A DNA stretch of 64,000 bases from Sweltsa coloradensis. Its lineage: Eukaryota; Arthropoda; Insecta; Plecoptera; Chloroperlidae. Positions 23,966 to 36,509 of this stretch are shown piece after piece (the stretch's first letter is position 1; each line of letters begins with the position of its first letter). The notes below the pieces were generated by a model. That model made no database searches. It was not told the origin of the DNA and saw nothing but the letters and a program-made list of their open reading frames with translations. The stretch is from the NCBI GenBank assembly GCA_024449915.1, contig JAMZAV010000365.1:1-64000 (forward strand). The letters run 5' to 3'. Both the position numbers and the translations under genes were made by a program.

Positions 23966-24950
23966 CTAGTTTGATCAGGCGTATTATGTACCAAACATGA
24001 GAGGTCCTGATTGTGTGGTCTAGTTTCATAAAGCTCAGCATGTACCAGGCAAGGCAGCCGCAATCTTGTTATGGGGCTGATAATACAGTATGGATCTATC
24101 TCAGTATCTTAGCAACCGAGCTCGAAACAGACTCGCTCACTTGGCGAAATAAACTAAAATAAAATACGTTATGTTATTAGAAAGGATAAGTTTTTTTTGG
24201 ATTGGATAATTCCATCAAAGAGTCGCAGAAACGTATTTTAGCGTACGTGAAGGATTTTTTTAACCTGTAAAAACTCTCTTCTATCAAGACTAGAAAACCA
24301 TGTTAGATTTAGTATCGTATATATAATATAATATGTATTTGATCAAGAGTAGGATACATATTTTTAAACTCTTGTTTCGAATGCCTTGCGTATATACCGA
24401 TACAAAAAACCAAAGGGGTGTGCGAATCCATGAAATCCGAATCCGAATCCGAATACGAGATGGATTCGGATTCGGATTCGAGTCAATTTTATCAGATTCA
24501 AGTTTCCAATGTATTCAAAAATTTCAATTTCAATTTGTTTACCCACAGTTTTCCCACGTGTATCAGGAAGGTAGCAATTATGTCTTTAAACGCGAATTAG
24601 GTCTCGAAATTTCAAACAAAGCTTTTTTCAAAGTTTTGGTGGAGGTGCCGGGTCATAAAGCGTAATTGTGAGATCGTAATAATCGTTTGTACGCGAGTAA
24701 GCTCAAAATACTTCATATCAAATCAAAATATTGTCATTACACAAAAAATGCATAATTTCATAATTTTGGTGGAGGTGCCGGGTAGTCGAAATTAATCTGG
24801 TGGTAAAAATTGTCAGAAACTTAGAAAACTGAACCCTGAAATTGAGCTTGAAATTAAAACTGATTCTCTCTCATGTGCTTGTTTTTCTTTTAAATTAACC
24901 ATAAATTGTCCTGGAATATTTTGTGATAGGCCTCTACTGATAATTTTAAA

Positions 24951-25151
24951 CTAGGAGTTTTTTGTGTGTTTTTTTTTTAAGTTGTGCATTATCAAATTGG
25001 TTCCGGTAAATAACGAAAGATCACAAATGTTTATTTTTAAGACGCAAATTTTGAAAATTCGCTCTTAAAAATTAAAATTTGCGACCTTTCGTTATTTACC
25101 AAAGAACCAATTTGATAATGCACAACTTTAAAAAAAACACACAAAAACAAC
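24951..25151. mobile_element. 200-bp near-perfect hairpin MITE
   Basis: GTGCATTATCAAATTGGTTC and GGTAAATAACGAAAG on the left are complemented by CTTTCGTTATTTACC and GAACCAATTTGATAATGCAC on the right. The ends are GTTTTTTGTGTG and CACACAAAAAC. Confidence 0.85.
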
Positions 25152-25158
25152 GCCTATA

Positions 25159-25503
25159 ATGGAGTTCACATCGACTGTTCAGTGGACAACAAATTCGCAT
25201 TTTGTACAACCCTTAGAAAGGGTTTCAACTGAACAATGCTTCAGAGTGCTTGGTATCAAAGTGAACCCCATTGTGCAAAAGACGAATACCGTCTCTAAAC
25301 TAAAAGTGAAGTTGATAAGCCTTATCTCTATTTTAATAAATTCATTGTCTTATTTACATTTTTCTAAGCATTTTCGTTTTTTGGAGAAGTGTTTATCTTC
25401 GTTTTTAAGGAAATATCCGATTAAATCATATCAAAAGTTTATGTTATTTGTTTTGCAATTCCGCTTAGAATTGAGCTACAATTTCGATTTAAAAACATTT
25501 TAG
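25159..25503 (+). other. Unrecognised 114-codon frame inside the large hAT-like element
   Basis: The frame starts MEFTSTVQWTTNSHF and becomes hydrophobic and Lys/Phe-rich (KLKVKLISLISILINSLSY). I see no transposase motif. It may be chance in AT-rich DNA or a remnant of element-encoded sequence. Confidence 0.15.
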
Positions 25504-27312
25504 GCCTTGTTTTGACTTGATGATTTGAATAAACTATATATATAATAAGTAAATGAAAAAAATGACACGATTTAACTATCACTTATACAAGAGACCCCAC
25601 ACCTGTCATCCCATTTCATCTTGGATTTTAAATTGTAAACCTGGGTAAATGTACCTCTATTATATTCGTCATGCGCCTCTCCATCCTTTCAACTTCAACA
25701 AATTCTTTTCGAAAGGGTTGTTTTTTGGCATTTGTAAAAGGTTCGCAGACTGTATAAATTAATGTATTGTGTAAAACTCAATCACTGGCCAGTAATGTAA
25801 CCAATATTATTTTAATCTTATCATTTAATTATTGATGAGTCGAGTAAAAATTATACTACACACACTGTCTAGCCTGCCTTTTTCCGGTTATTTGAGTTTT
25901 TGAAAGGCGATTTTAGCATCAGTTTCATTCAAAAGTGTGTATTGAATATTCGACGAATTACAGAATAATAACTAATTATTAACTTGTCTAGAGGAGTAGC
26001 GGTATGCTACACGAATGACTAAGTAGGGTACCCTTCAATAGTTTATAAACCACTGCAGAACCCATGGGTTGATTTCATATTACTGTTGTCCTGCGTTCCA
26101 CGTTCGAATCCAGGATGTTCCTTCACTCTTGTTTACACCGTTATCCATGTGTATATAGGCAAATAATAATTTAATTTAGTTGTCCTTTGTAAATCAGTTT
26201 TTATAACTGCATAGGATAGACGTAAAATAAGTAAATACATTGCCAAGTTATTTTGCGAACAAATCTTAATATTTAGTTAAAAATAAAATTAAAAACACCC
26301 ACAGAACCATCTTTTGACAAAGAATTGATTAACATACGTTATAATTATGAAAACGTTAAAATAACGCTTGTTATAATGCAATGGCATATGCATGGTTGTT
26401 TTCAGTACCTTTTCTCGAGTTGGAATTTAAATGAAGACGGGCTGAGTGGCTGACAGCAGTAAACCAATATTCTATTGAAACCTTCGTCAACCTTTCAGCT
26501 ATGATTGGCAACATTAGGGGTCTTGAAAAAGACCAATGTCGAGTGTGGCCCTATGTTCCTCCACTGAATTGTATAGTTTAAAATTATCAGTAGAGGCCTA
26601 TCACAAATTCCAGGACAATTTATGATTAATTTAAAAGAAAAACAAGCACATGAGAGAGAATCAGTTTAAATTTCAAGCTCAATTTCAGGCTTCAGTTTTC
26701 TAAGTTTCTGACAATTTATACCACCAGATTAATTTTGACTGCCCGGCACCTCCACCAAAATTATGAAATTATGCATTTTTTGTGTAATGACAATATTTTG
26801 ATATGAAGTATTTTGTGCTCACTCGCGTACAAACGATTATTACGATCTCACAATTACGCTTTATGACCCGGCACCTCCACCATATGTACCAACCAGGAGC
26901 CCAGGATTAATTTAATTTTCAACCAACCCGGCACCTCCACCAAAATTATGAAATTATGCATTTTTTGTGTAATGACAATAATTTGATATGAAGTATTTTG
27001 AGCTTACTCGCGTACAAACGATTATTACGATCTCACAATTACGCTTTGTGACCCGGCACCTCCACCGTATGTACCAACCAGGAGCCCAGGATTAATTTAA
27101 TTTTCAACCAACCCGGCACCTCCACCAAAACTTTGAAAAAAGCTTTGTTTGAAATTTCGAGACCTAATTCGCGTTTTAAAGACATAATTGCTGCCTTCCT
27201 GATACACACGGGAAAACGGCGGGTAAACAATGGGAAATTTCAATTTTCGAATACTTTGAAAACTCGAATCTGATAAAAATTGACTCGAATTTCATGGATT
27301 CGCACAGCCCTA

Positions 27313-28420
27313 AAAAAAACATTATTTTATCCCTGTATAATAAAGCCAAGTTAATTCTATATGTAACAACATTGAACCGATTAGTTATTTGTTCATATAC
27401 CTTGTAAATCAATGCTTTTTTTAATCAATAAATCCATTTTACATTTTTACGTAAATATATTTTTCATATATAATTTTTACGTAAATAGGGCCCACGCAAT
27501 TTTTAATTTATAGAGTATACAATTTAACCAAACCAAAATATACCCTAATATCATCGTCATCATTAGATTATTCCACTATACTAACCGGAAATCAAATCCC
27601 TTCACATTTTGTTCAATTTAGGCTGTAAGTTTGACGTGTATTATAGTATCCACGGTTGCCTAACGCAGAATTATGTCTGGTGTTTTGGATGCACAATAAA
27701 GTTTCTGCTTTCAGAGTCTCCTTGAAGACTCGCTACATTGTATATATATTTTATTATTATGCAGCAATCTCATTGCACGCGGAGATGCAAGCACAATTTG
27801 TTTCTGTCTCTATATCACTGTCTGCATGTATGGATGTACTCTTTATATTATGCAAGTCAGGATATATTATACGGTAAACAGAAAATGTGGTCGCAGAAAA
27901 AGAAACGTTACTTTTGGTATATAAATTCGTTTCGTAAATCAAATAGACGGAAACGTAATAGAAAATTTGATAATCTCAAATTTTACAAGCCCTTATTCCA
28001 AATGATATTAATCAGTTATTCTAATAATATATTAAATGCATATAAAGAAATAATTGACGCATACAGTAACATGCGTATATTGAAATAATTGATGCATACA
28101 ATAACATTGTGACGAATTTCCGTCTATTCCGCTATAAACGGAAGTAACATTTTCAATTGCTGTGATCTGATTGTTTTAAAACGTCCTATATCATGTATGG
28201 TTTTAAGCAGAAATCGAAGTAAAACGATTTGAAATCAACCCAAACAAAACAATAACAAACTCAATTGCATATTAAAGTTGCAGAGCTCCAAGGCGACCAA
28301 AAACTATCTCTGACGTTAAACTCGACACTTACATTTAATATTCATGTACCATGCAGTTATACTTGGCAGCCATTACATGTAATAGTCGCATCTACTTGAG
28401 TAAGCTTATGAGATAAAGAC
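27313..28420. other. Intergenic, AT-rich
   Basis: No gene recognised. A lysine-rich 116-codon frame at 27738-28088 looks like AT-rich chance sequence. Confidence 0.4.
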
Positions 28421-28760
28421 AAGCCCCCCGTCTGGGATAGAAGTTGGCCCGGGTATTCCTCTGCCGATCGTACAAGACGAGAAAAGAGACAAAGTACATC
28501 TCGCAAACATCAGCTATGTAAGTAAAGGGAGAGTATTTTACAGTAGTCATCGAAGAGCCTCCCTCCCCCTTGACGACTTCCCAGTTCCCCGACGATGACG
28601 AAACGAATGACGACAAAGACGACCACGACGTGAGAATATCTCCCCCTTTTCCCTCTCCGCCTGTGGCTGGTTCTGTCCCGCACGGGGCCTGTCCTCCCAC
28701 ATCTTACCTTAGGCTAGATTAACTAACTATGACCTAACGGTCGACATGCTCTTAAACCAA
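28421..28760 (+). repeat. Family B dispersed repeat, copy 4
   Basis: CCCCCCGTCTGGGATAGAAG, CCATCTCGCAAACATC-like sequence, a GACGATGACGAAACGAATGA low-complexity stretch, GTGGCTGGTTCTG, CCTTAGGCTAGATT and ACTATGACCTAACGGTCGAC. Confidence 0.85.
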
Positions 28761-29233
28761 AGGAAACATATTAATACTCGCTAAGTTTTTAGGCTACAAC
28801 TTTTCACAAGTACTTTTATTTTGTAATATCCAACCGTCGGCCATGGAATGAGTGTGAGATAAGATTCCCTGGTAGGGTGGATGTTTTTGAGCTCCCTGTG
28901 TCCGCTATGATCCTCGATAATAGAAGGGAATCTCCTCCCGCTACTGTATTAGGTTGGCAGGCCCGGTTATTGGCTGGGTCACGTGATGAGTTTGATCAAA
29001 CGGGCCGGGAAAACGACCGCTGAAAATGTTGGCGGAAAACTTTCCGGACAAAATTACATCGGGTAAGGTCGGAGGGCGAACAAAGTGGGACCCGGGTTGG
29101 GTGTGGGGGGACACTCGCCCGCTATACTCTGCGATATAGTTCATGTTAAGCGATCTGTCGCATAATGATTCGTTATCAGATGAGTGGATAAGACTCCCAA
29201 GTACGAATGTATTTATTTAATATTTCAGCTAAT
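28761..29233. other. Intergenic, no gene recognised
   Basis: Contains a GC-richer patch around 28950-29130 without recognisable coding or RNA features. Confidence 0.35.
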
Positions 29234-29672
29234 TGGATGAGCGTAGCGAGCGAAGCGAAGATTTCATTCTACTACTCTGGAGAAAAAAAATCCGCAATGA
29301 TTTTTTTTCTGTTAGTATTATTGTGTTTGTTAACACAATTCCGGCTAAACCGATAACCCAATTGCGATGAAATTTTCTGGAGGCCTTCGAAATCTCTGAA
29401 CTTAGAACTGACACGCTTTTGAGCGCAATCGAAAATTTATTTCTCACTAAAATCGCAATTTTACGATTTTTTTTCGATATAAAAAAAATCTTCGACTTAT
29501 AACACCTACATGCTTTATCCGATTGTAATTATTTCTTCACAGAACCTTAATTTTATGAATTAATATATTCGTGTGAAATTTGAGCGCAATCGAAAATATA
29601 TTTCTCGTGAAAATTGCAATTTTACGCTTTTTCCGTTTTTTTTAAATTACGCTCATCCAACAACGCGCCTGA
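29234..29672 (-). repeat. Family A dispersed repeat
   Basis: Plus strand starts AATTGGATGAGCGTAGCGAG, has AACACAATTCCGGCTAAACC and TTACGATTTTTTTTCGAT, and ends ACGCTCATCCAACAACGCG. The body resembles the 9693 and 43998 copies. Confidence 0.85.
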
Positions 29673-29872
29673 AAAAGCGTTTGCGAAGCTTCCTAATAGT
29701 TTTAATAAATTTTATGCACGTATAAATTAATTTTCTTATTTTGGCTCCGGCTTTAAAGACAAGAATAAAATAGTAAAATATCACTTGAATCAGTGATAAA
29801 CACTTAAATAATTCTCGCCTGACTTTACACCTCTCTTTGTCGGTATACAACATTCCCTGGGAACAACTGATC

Positions 29873-31083
29873 GGTTCCACATTGAAATAAATACAAAATA
29901 TATTGATCAGTTCTTTTAAATAAGTGTCTGGAAAACAATATCACACACTTAGCTATACTGAAAATGTAAAAGTGATCTTAGATTTTCAAGTATTTGGTGG
30001 AGGTGCCGGTCCCACATATTTCACTTCTTTAGATCAAGTTTCCCCATCTCTTCTAGGTTATCCGTTACAATGAAGACATAGCTTCTTGTAAGAGGTGCTG
30101 GATCCACTAAGTAAAAACTATGTTGCCCAATCTTTTCCTTCACCACTCTTAAATATAGGTTGTTAATTACAAATAAATACAATTATATATTATGTTGGTG
30201 GTGCCTTTTACACTGGTTAGTGGTTCCACATTGAAATAAATACAAAATATATTGATCAGTTCTGTTAAATAAGTGTCTAGAAAACAATATAACACACTTA
30301 GCTATACGTGAAAATGTAAAAGTGATCTTAGATTTTCAAGTATTTGGTGGAGGTGCCGGTCCCACAGATTTCACTTCTTTAGATCAAGTTTCCCCATCTC
30401 TTCTAGGTTATCCGTTACAATGAAGACATAGCTTCTTGTAAGAGGTGCTGGATCCACTAAGTAAAAACTATGTTGCCCCATCTTTTCCTTCACCACTCTT
30501 GAATTATAGGTTATTAATTACAAATAAATACAATTATATATTATGTTGGTGGTGCCTTTTACACTGGTTAGTGGTTCCACATTGAAATAAATACAAAATA
30601 TATTGATCAGTTCTGTTAAATAAGTGTCTAGAAAACAATATAACACACTTAGCTATACGTGAAAATGTAAAAGTGATCTTAGATTTTCAAGTATTTGGTG
30701 GAGGTGCCGGTCCCACAGATTTCACTTCTTTAGATCAAGTTTCTCCAACTTTTTTAGGTTATCAGTTACAGACATAGCTTCTTAATAAATAAATTCGTAT
30801 TTAGAGTCTACCCACTCAGTCATGTAACTGATTTTCAGTGGAGGACAGTAAACCAAAGCGACCAAGCCAACTCTGTAGGCCCCGACGCAATCGACGAGTG
30901 AGCGATAACCAACCAAAGATTTTTTTTAAATTTCCATATTTTTTTAATTGGTGCTGGGTTCACTAAGTAAAAACTATGTTGCCCAATACTTTTCCACCAC
31001 CACTCGTTAATAGGTTGTTAATTACAAATAAATACAATTATGTATTATGTTGGTGGTGCCTTTTACACTGGTTAGTGGTTATT
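29873..31083 (+). repeat. About 350-bp unit, three tandem copies
   Basis: GGTTCCACATTGAAATAAAT starts at 29873, 30222 and 30573 (periods 349 and 351). Each unit contains TTTGGTGGAGGTGCCGGT, GAGGTGCTGGATCCACTAAG and TATTATGTTGGTGGTGCC. Copies are almost identical. The third is split by a family I insertion (about 30783-30940) and then finishes at 31083. Confidence 0.95.
30783..30940 (+). mobile_element. Family I insertion in the tandem array
   Basis: AATAAATAAATTCG, GAGTCTACCCACTCAGTCAT, AACTGATTTTCAGTGG, GCGACCAAGCCAAC and GACGAGTGAGCGATAACCAA match 43476-43626. It replaces continuity of the third tandem unit, so it inserted after the triplication. Confidence 0.8.
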
Positions 31084-32070
31084 ATATACTGAAGCCAAGA
31101 ATGTACGAAACAATAAATATACAAGATGGGGGGGGGGGGAAGATATCGACTTCATCTATCAATATTGGAAGGAAGATAATCGATATCCATTTTAATCGAA
31201 TGTATTGAATATTTCAATATTCTCAATTTAATTTTTAAAATCTTCTAATGTCAAATGAAATAAATGAACTGCGATAAAAATCTTTTAAAAAACGTAATTA
31301 ATTTATAGGTTCAACTTTTTAAATATTATCGATCGATAACATATTGCCCTTTGATAATCGATCCCCATAACAAATGCTTGTGTTTGGTGGAGGTGCCGGG
31401 TAGAGCACTGGATATCCCATCAAGCCCTCGTAAAACACAGTTATGATATCATCACCAGGGATTATTAGGGTTCCCAACTCAGTCCGCGGTTATTAAAATA
31501 CGTCACTTTGATTGCCGACAGTAATTACTTAATGGGGCACAATTAAACTGTTTATCGGTTTTCGCTGGACGGCTGCAGAGTTCGGTTTATGTTCTAGCTC
31601 TAGTTTAACTGTAATCATATCGACTCATTTGATGATGTTCGCTGGACGACCATTCACCAACCTTTACATTGTTTGTTATAGGCTTTCAAGTAACGGACAA
31701 AAATAAGATGTGTCACACTGTTGTTCTTTAATTTGACGTTGACGTTGATTTGTTTTTTTGTTTTTGTTGTTGGCTGTAAAAACGTAATAAGGAATATCAT
31801 AGAAAAAAGAAGTTTCAGTGAAATTTACTATATTACTTTCAAACATTCTGTTCAGAATCCCCCCACCCCCATAAATAATCGTGATATTATTACACAATTT
31901 TATTTGAATTAACATCATGTAACTAAAGATGCACATTCCTTAAAATATAAAATAAACATGATGATAAATTAAATTACTTTGTAACGTTTTCCAAAATTCT
32001 TGTTCACCGATGTAATGTACAGCTCGTTATATTTTCGCGCATCTCTGATAATTATTTCTGGTAAAACATG
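31084..32070. other. Intergenic, no gene recognised
   Basis: Contains one exact motif copy (31386-31401) and a short G run near 31128. Otherwise AT-rich. Confidence 0.4.
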
Positions 32071-32194
32071 CCCTAGCCCTAGCCCTAGCCCTAGCCCTAG
32101 CCCTAGCCCTAGCCCTAGCCCTAGCCCTAGCCCTAGCCCTAGCCCTAGCCCTAGTCCTAGCCCTAGCCCTAGCCCTAGTCCTAGCCCTAGCCCT
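32071..32194 (+). repeat. (CCCTAG)n telomere-like hexamer array
   Basis: About 20 head-to-tail CCCTAG units, with two TCCTAG variants near the right end. It differs by one base from the animal telomere unit CCCTAA. Open frames through it are artefacts of repetition. Confidence 0.97.
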
Positions 32195-32789
32195 ACTAGA
32201 TGTTGTCGTTGTTCAGAACTTCGCGGCGAATGATTTCCGCAAATATTATTCACTCGTAGACGACGCTGTGATCATATCTAATACACAGAATCAAATAAAT
32301 GATAATTGCTTGAGAAACTGGTATTGTCGGAGTTTTTATTAGCTCGTAAAAGATTTTAATTTAAGATGAGGTTTTATTTGCTCTAGTTTGACGATATATC
32401 GTCCAATAAGACTAACCTTTAATAAAAAGCCGCCTTGTGATTGGCTCATTGTTTAGAAAGCTTTGTCTCCATTGGTTGTGTGTAGATTGCCGCAAGTCGG
32501 TGCAGGGGGCAGGGGAGATGAAGCTTAGTAGAGATAAAAATGGTTTGGGTACAGTCGGGTGTCGCTCGCTCTGGCTGGATCTAGCCTCCCTAGCTCCCCT
32601 CACACTGTCGTCGCGTAGAACGTCAGACCCCCTTCACACCACACAGACACGTCAACTCTTCTCTCACTTGACTTGACACAGCCTGTATGTTCTGGTTCTT
32701 CAGTTTTGGAATTTAACAAACCCCTTAAATAATAATGGACGGTGATAATTAATTATTAAGATACACATTTATCGTTTGGTCGTGGGATA
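32195..32789. other. Intergenic, GC-rich patch with CCAAT-like boxes
   Basis: Between 32435 and 32670 the DNA is richer in GC and has two minus-strand CCAAT boxes (GATTGG at about 32439 and ATTGG at about 32471). It could be a promoter or enhancer; no exon is recognised beside it. Confidence 0.3.
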
Positions 32790-32955
32790 GGGATGTACGA
32801 GGGCGGTTTCCTTTACGAAGACTCAATCCTTCGCCTTCGTTAAAAACATTTTTAGTCAGGATTGCCGGTGGTGGGAATAAACCGAGCACTCCCGAGTCAG
32901 GGTCTCGCGCTTCACTCTTGAGCTAAGCACATCTGGCAGTAAGATTTCATGATTT
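32790..32955 (-). mobile_element. Family D SINE, diverged
   Basis: GAGGGCGGTTTCC, GACTCAATCC, AGTCAGGATTGCCGGTGGTG and GAGCACTCCCGAGTCAGG follow the family D order; the complemented B box is degraded. Confidence 0.55.
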
Positions 32956-33734
32956 GGAACCTTAATTAAATCATTGTTCAGGTTACCAGCAACTTCTGCT
33001 ATACTTGCTCCAACGAAAGAATGCAGATGCTTTATAGTGGTGGGGGTAGTTTGAATGGGCGGTAAATGGAATGTCGCCTTTGTGTATGAAAGAGAAATAT
33101 CTTTTACCAACGCAAGCAAAAATTATCTCTGCTAGATCACAGAGTTCCTTCATGTGCTAGAACCACTCTGAGCTAGCGTGAATAGAGTTGACAAAGTTGT
33201 TATGTTGGGAAAACAATTTCAAGCGATCTGCATTCTTTCGTTGGGACCACTATAGGATACTTAGTTTGTGTTTGTACTTACTGGGGTAGCTTGTCCAGTT
33301 TTACTACACAACATGAACCATGATTTAATTCTATCATATAGTTGTTAGAAATAAAGTAGCCTTGTCCGTCGCCTGATGTGCATAGCTACGCCATGGGTTG
33401 GTCTAAGAGTAGGGCCTAAGTGCCCCTAATAGAGGTTTGTCTGTCAGTCGGGAGGCCCTCTCTTCACTCACAGTGCATTCAAATGCCACCATTAGAGACA
33501 TTGTACAGAACTTGCTATTTGCAATGTTTCCCTTGTAACAGTAAAAATCAGCCGAATTACAGCATTCTTTTGGTTTTGATGTCGTCAGGAGCAGACTACA
33601 CTCTTCATTCATCTCACCATCACTCTGTCTCTCTCCTTAATCACCCGCCTGCGTCATAGTTTTAATTATCTTGTAAGTCAACAACATAAAATAAATTATG
33701 TCTAGCTATAACTTAGATCACAGCGGATCAGTGC
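32956..33734. other. Intergenic, no gene recognised
   Basis: No repeat family or gene recognised. Confidence 0.4.
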
Positions 33735-33794
33735 ATATGGTTTAAAGTCCCCCACTGAAAATCAGTGGACTCTGAATAAGTAAATACAAAATTT
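33735..33794 (-). repeat. Family I fragment
   Basis: AGTCCCCCACTGAAAATCAG and TGGACTCTGAATAAGTAAAT are the complement of the family I core. Confidence 0.65.
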
Positions 33795-35430
33795 GTTTTT
33801 CTAGGTGCCCGTTAGGGCGCCGCAGCCAAGCCGCGGTGCGCTACACACTCAAGCACCTTATACACCAAGCAGAGTTGGGGTGATTTCGAGGTGTTACCCA
33901 GCCGTCATGTAACGTGATGTGAACTTGAAAACTATCACAATCGAGGGGATTTAGGTACCTACCTGACAACACATGCCAAATTTTATTGGGGTACGATTAT
34001 TCCTTCTTGGTGAAAAAATGGCTTGAAACATGCTCAAAATCACTTTAAGGATGTTAGCTACTGCCTACTACTGCCTACTACTGCCTACTACTGCTAACAT
34101 CTAATACGTCGGCCCGCGATTCTGACCAGACGGGTGGGACTACAATGTTCATATTTTACATGGACATTAAGGTTATAGAAATATAGTCTCTTTTGAAAAA
34201 AAAGTTGAAAAAGTTTGTTGGAAGGCTTCCAAATAAAGGTTTTAAAATAAGCCTTAAACACTTGGCATACAATCAACAAGTAACCATAGTTACTTGACAC
34301 TTGTTGACGGTATAAGCAGAGTTAGGCGGGAAAGTGCGATACGTAAACAAATAGCGGACATTTAAAATTTTTCTTCTTTGTGTGGAACGAGAAAAGGTGT
34401 CATTATACTCTCATAAAACAAATCAGAAACCGTCCCTGGCCTAGGCCCAGATGTGGAAAATTATTTATAATGCAAAAGTGTAGGTCTAAAGTTCCATTTG
34501 GCTATAGGACTAGTAAAATTCATACTTACATTACATGTTTGACAAGCCTAGCCAACCCTATGCCAGCACAACATTATGAACTTGCTCATCTGTTTGTTTA
34601 CATAATTGCAACAATCAAATCATTTCATACAACTTGTCTTTCGATTGGCCGGCGTTTATGAAGGCACTGCCATCTAGAATAAATATAGAACTTTTTCGAG
34701 CTCTTTGCTATACGCAAATCTTTTTAAAGTGTTTGGATTTCGTGATACTCTTTTCAACCATGCTTTCAACTCACAACCCATGACGTTTTCCACGATACCG
34801 TTCAAGAATACCAATTCCTTCGAAAACGAAAACGACTTCGTTTTCAAATTGCGTTTTCAACTCATCTCCCACGAACTCAAGAATTGGGGTCCAGTCCTTA
34901 TACCGTCGTTATACCATGGTTATACCACCTATACCCCGGATGTACATGAATCCGGGTCTAGATATTTTACATCCTATATTGTTACTGCTAATACCATAGA
35001 ATTTAAATCAACTTTGATAAAAATATTATATTTTAGCAAATAATTTTGTAATGGAACTTGAAAAAGTAATGAGATCACACACATAACAAAAACTTGTAGA
35101 AATACAGCCAAACCTTACACACTCAAAAGAAATGAGATCTAAAAAAAGGGCCAAGCTCATCTACCCTTCCACATAAACGTACAGTGTCCCATAACAGCAT
35201 CCTCGAAAAGCTTGGCAAAATAGAATTTGCATGTTATTACGTTTAAATTAATTAGAAAAAAAGAACTTGGATAAACTATTACGTTAAATTAATAATCGCA
35301 AATTCTATTTTGCCAAGCTTTTCGAGGATGCTGTTATGGGACACTGTACGTTTATGTGGAAGGGTAGATGAGCTTGGCCCTTTTTTTAGATCTCATTTCT
35401 TTTGAGTGTGTAAGGTTTGGCTGTATTATT
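33795..35430 (-). mobile_element. Composite element F+G, copy 2 (inverted, longer)
   Basis: 33795-34300 is the complement of 9230-9692 (GGTGCCCGTTAGGGCGCCGC, GGTTATAGAAATATAG-side end). 34980-35430 is the complement of 8640-9130, including the F hairpin (GCTTGGCAAAATAGAATTTG both ways). Unlike copy 1, it keeps about 680 bp between G and F (34300-34980), part of which matches 17960-18330 complemented. No coding domain is recognised. Confidence 0.8.
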
Positions 35431-36509
35431 ATTCATAACAGAGACAGCTTAGGATTAATATTATGGTTTGTAAACACTAAATTTACTCCTTAAATACAAA
35501 ATTAATTTACTTCAGAGTTCATAAGTTCACAATGGGACCTGCAAGCTCTCTCTCTGTACAAAATTCCTGTCCGAATATTCAAATCTTGATCTTGGGGAAT
35601 GGGGTGAGGAGGTCTACTTTCAAGTAAATCTTGAATTATTTTTACTGCTTTTGTGTGTAACAAAGTCGAAAATTCCCTTTTATTATTTTCCTTCAAGATT
35701 GAGAATAAATTAAGCACATTATAGGCTCCTATTATAATTTATAATGATTGTTATCGTTGACACGTGATTTTTAAATTATTGTTACTATTATAACTATTGT
35801 ATTTGAGTATCACCCTCATGTAAGTGGCTCTGTCTGCTCATACGAAGCGTCCAGCCTGCTAACTCTCACACACTTGTTCCCGGGTTCAAGTGTTTCGACC
35901 CTCGTTGGGGGGGGAGGGGAGGGGAGAGGGTGCAGTTAAATAAAAAATGCATTTATCATCCGAGTGCCTGAGCGCAGCTTTAGAAAATTGAAACATTTAA
36001 TGGGACCCGCGGGAGGGGGGGGAGGGGGGGGTCTCAAGAAGGCTTATCGACTCATCCCTCCTGGGCATCGGGTTATACATCTGCAGTTATTTAATTATCA
36101 TACTGTAATTACGAGATAATTGTCTCGTGCGCAGGGGTCACTGTTTATAAAGGATACTGATCCAGGGATTTAAAATAGACTCACTCGGCAGTGAATCCGG
36201 ATTATGAACCGACTCATTCTAATGGACAAGATGGCGTTATATACATTATGTTACCAACCTACCCAAGCTCGCTGTGAGTGTAAACATCTGTGTGTCTTTC
36301 TACGTCGGCGTTGTAGCTGCAACGTACATAGGACCAAGTACATTTACAAGCATATTATACATGCCTTATGCTGGATTCGAACACACCAACCTCGGCGGCC
36401 ATAACGTCCTCCGTCGTGAATATACATTAGGAATTTGCTCCGTCCGTGCTGTGTAAGAATTATGAGAAAGTTGGAAACTAAGATAATAATAATTTTTATA
36501 ATTTTACAA
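35431..36509. other. Intergenic, no gene recognised
   Basis: A CCCGGGTTCAAGTG B-box-like site at 35879 and G-rich runs (35907-35930, 36011-36031) are the only notable items. Confidence 0.35.

Larger units (their letters stand above)
24412..27312. mobile_element. Large hAT-like element with long inverted arms
   Basis: The left end AAGGGGTGTGCGAATCCATG and the complement of the right end TAGGGCTGTGCGAATCCATG match. The arms (about 24412-24940 and 26590-27312) are inverted copies sharing TTCAAACAAAGCTTTTTTCA, the CGTTTGTACGCGAGTAAGCT block and CCTGGAATATTTTGTGATAG-type ends; the right arm carries an extra internal duplication of about 185 bp. Flanks AAAAACCA and AAAAAAAC could be a weak target duplication. 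Seven motif copies lie in the arms. No transposase domain is recognised in the 1.6-kb interior. Confidence 0.7.

Noticed and set aside
32071..32194. Chromosome end (true telomere)
   Set aside because: The unit is CCCTAG rather than CCCTAA, only 124 bp long, and continuous non-telomeric DNA lies on both sides.
32000..32253. Ser-Pro and Leu-Gly repeat proteins
   Set aside because: Both frames are translations of the CCCTAG hexamer array.
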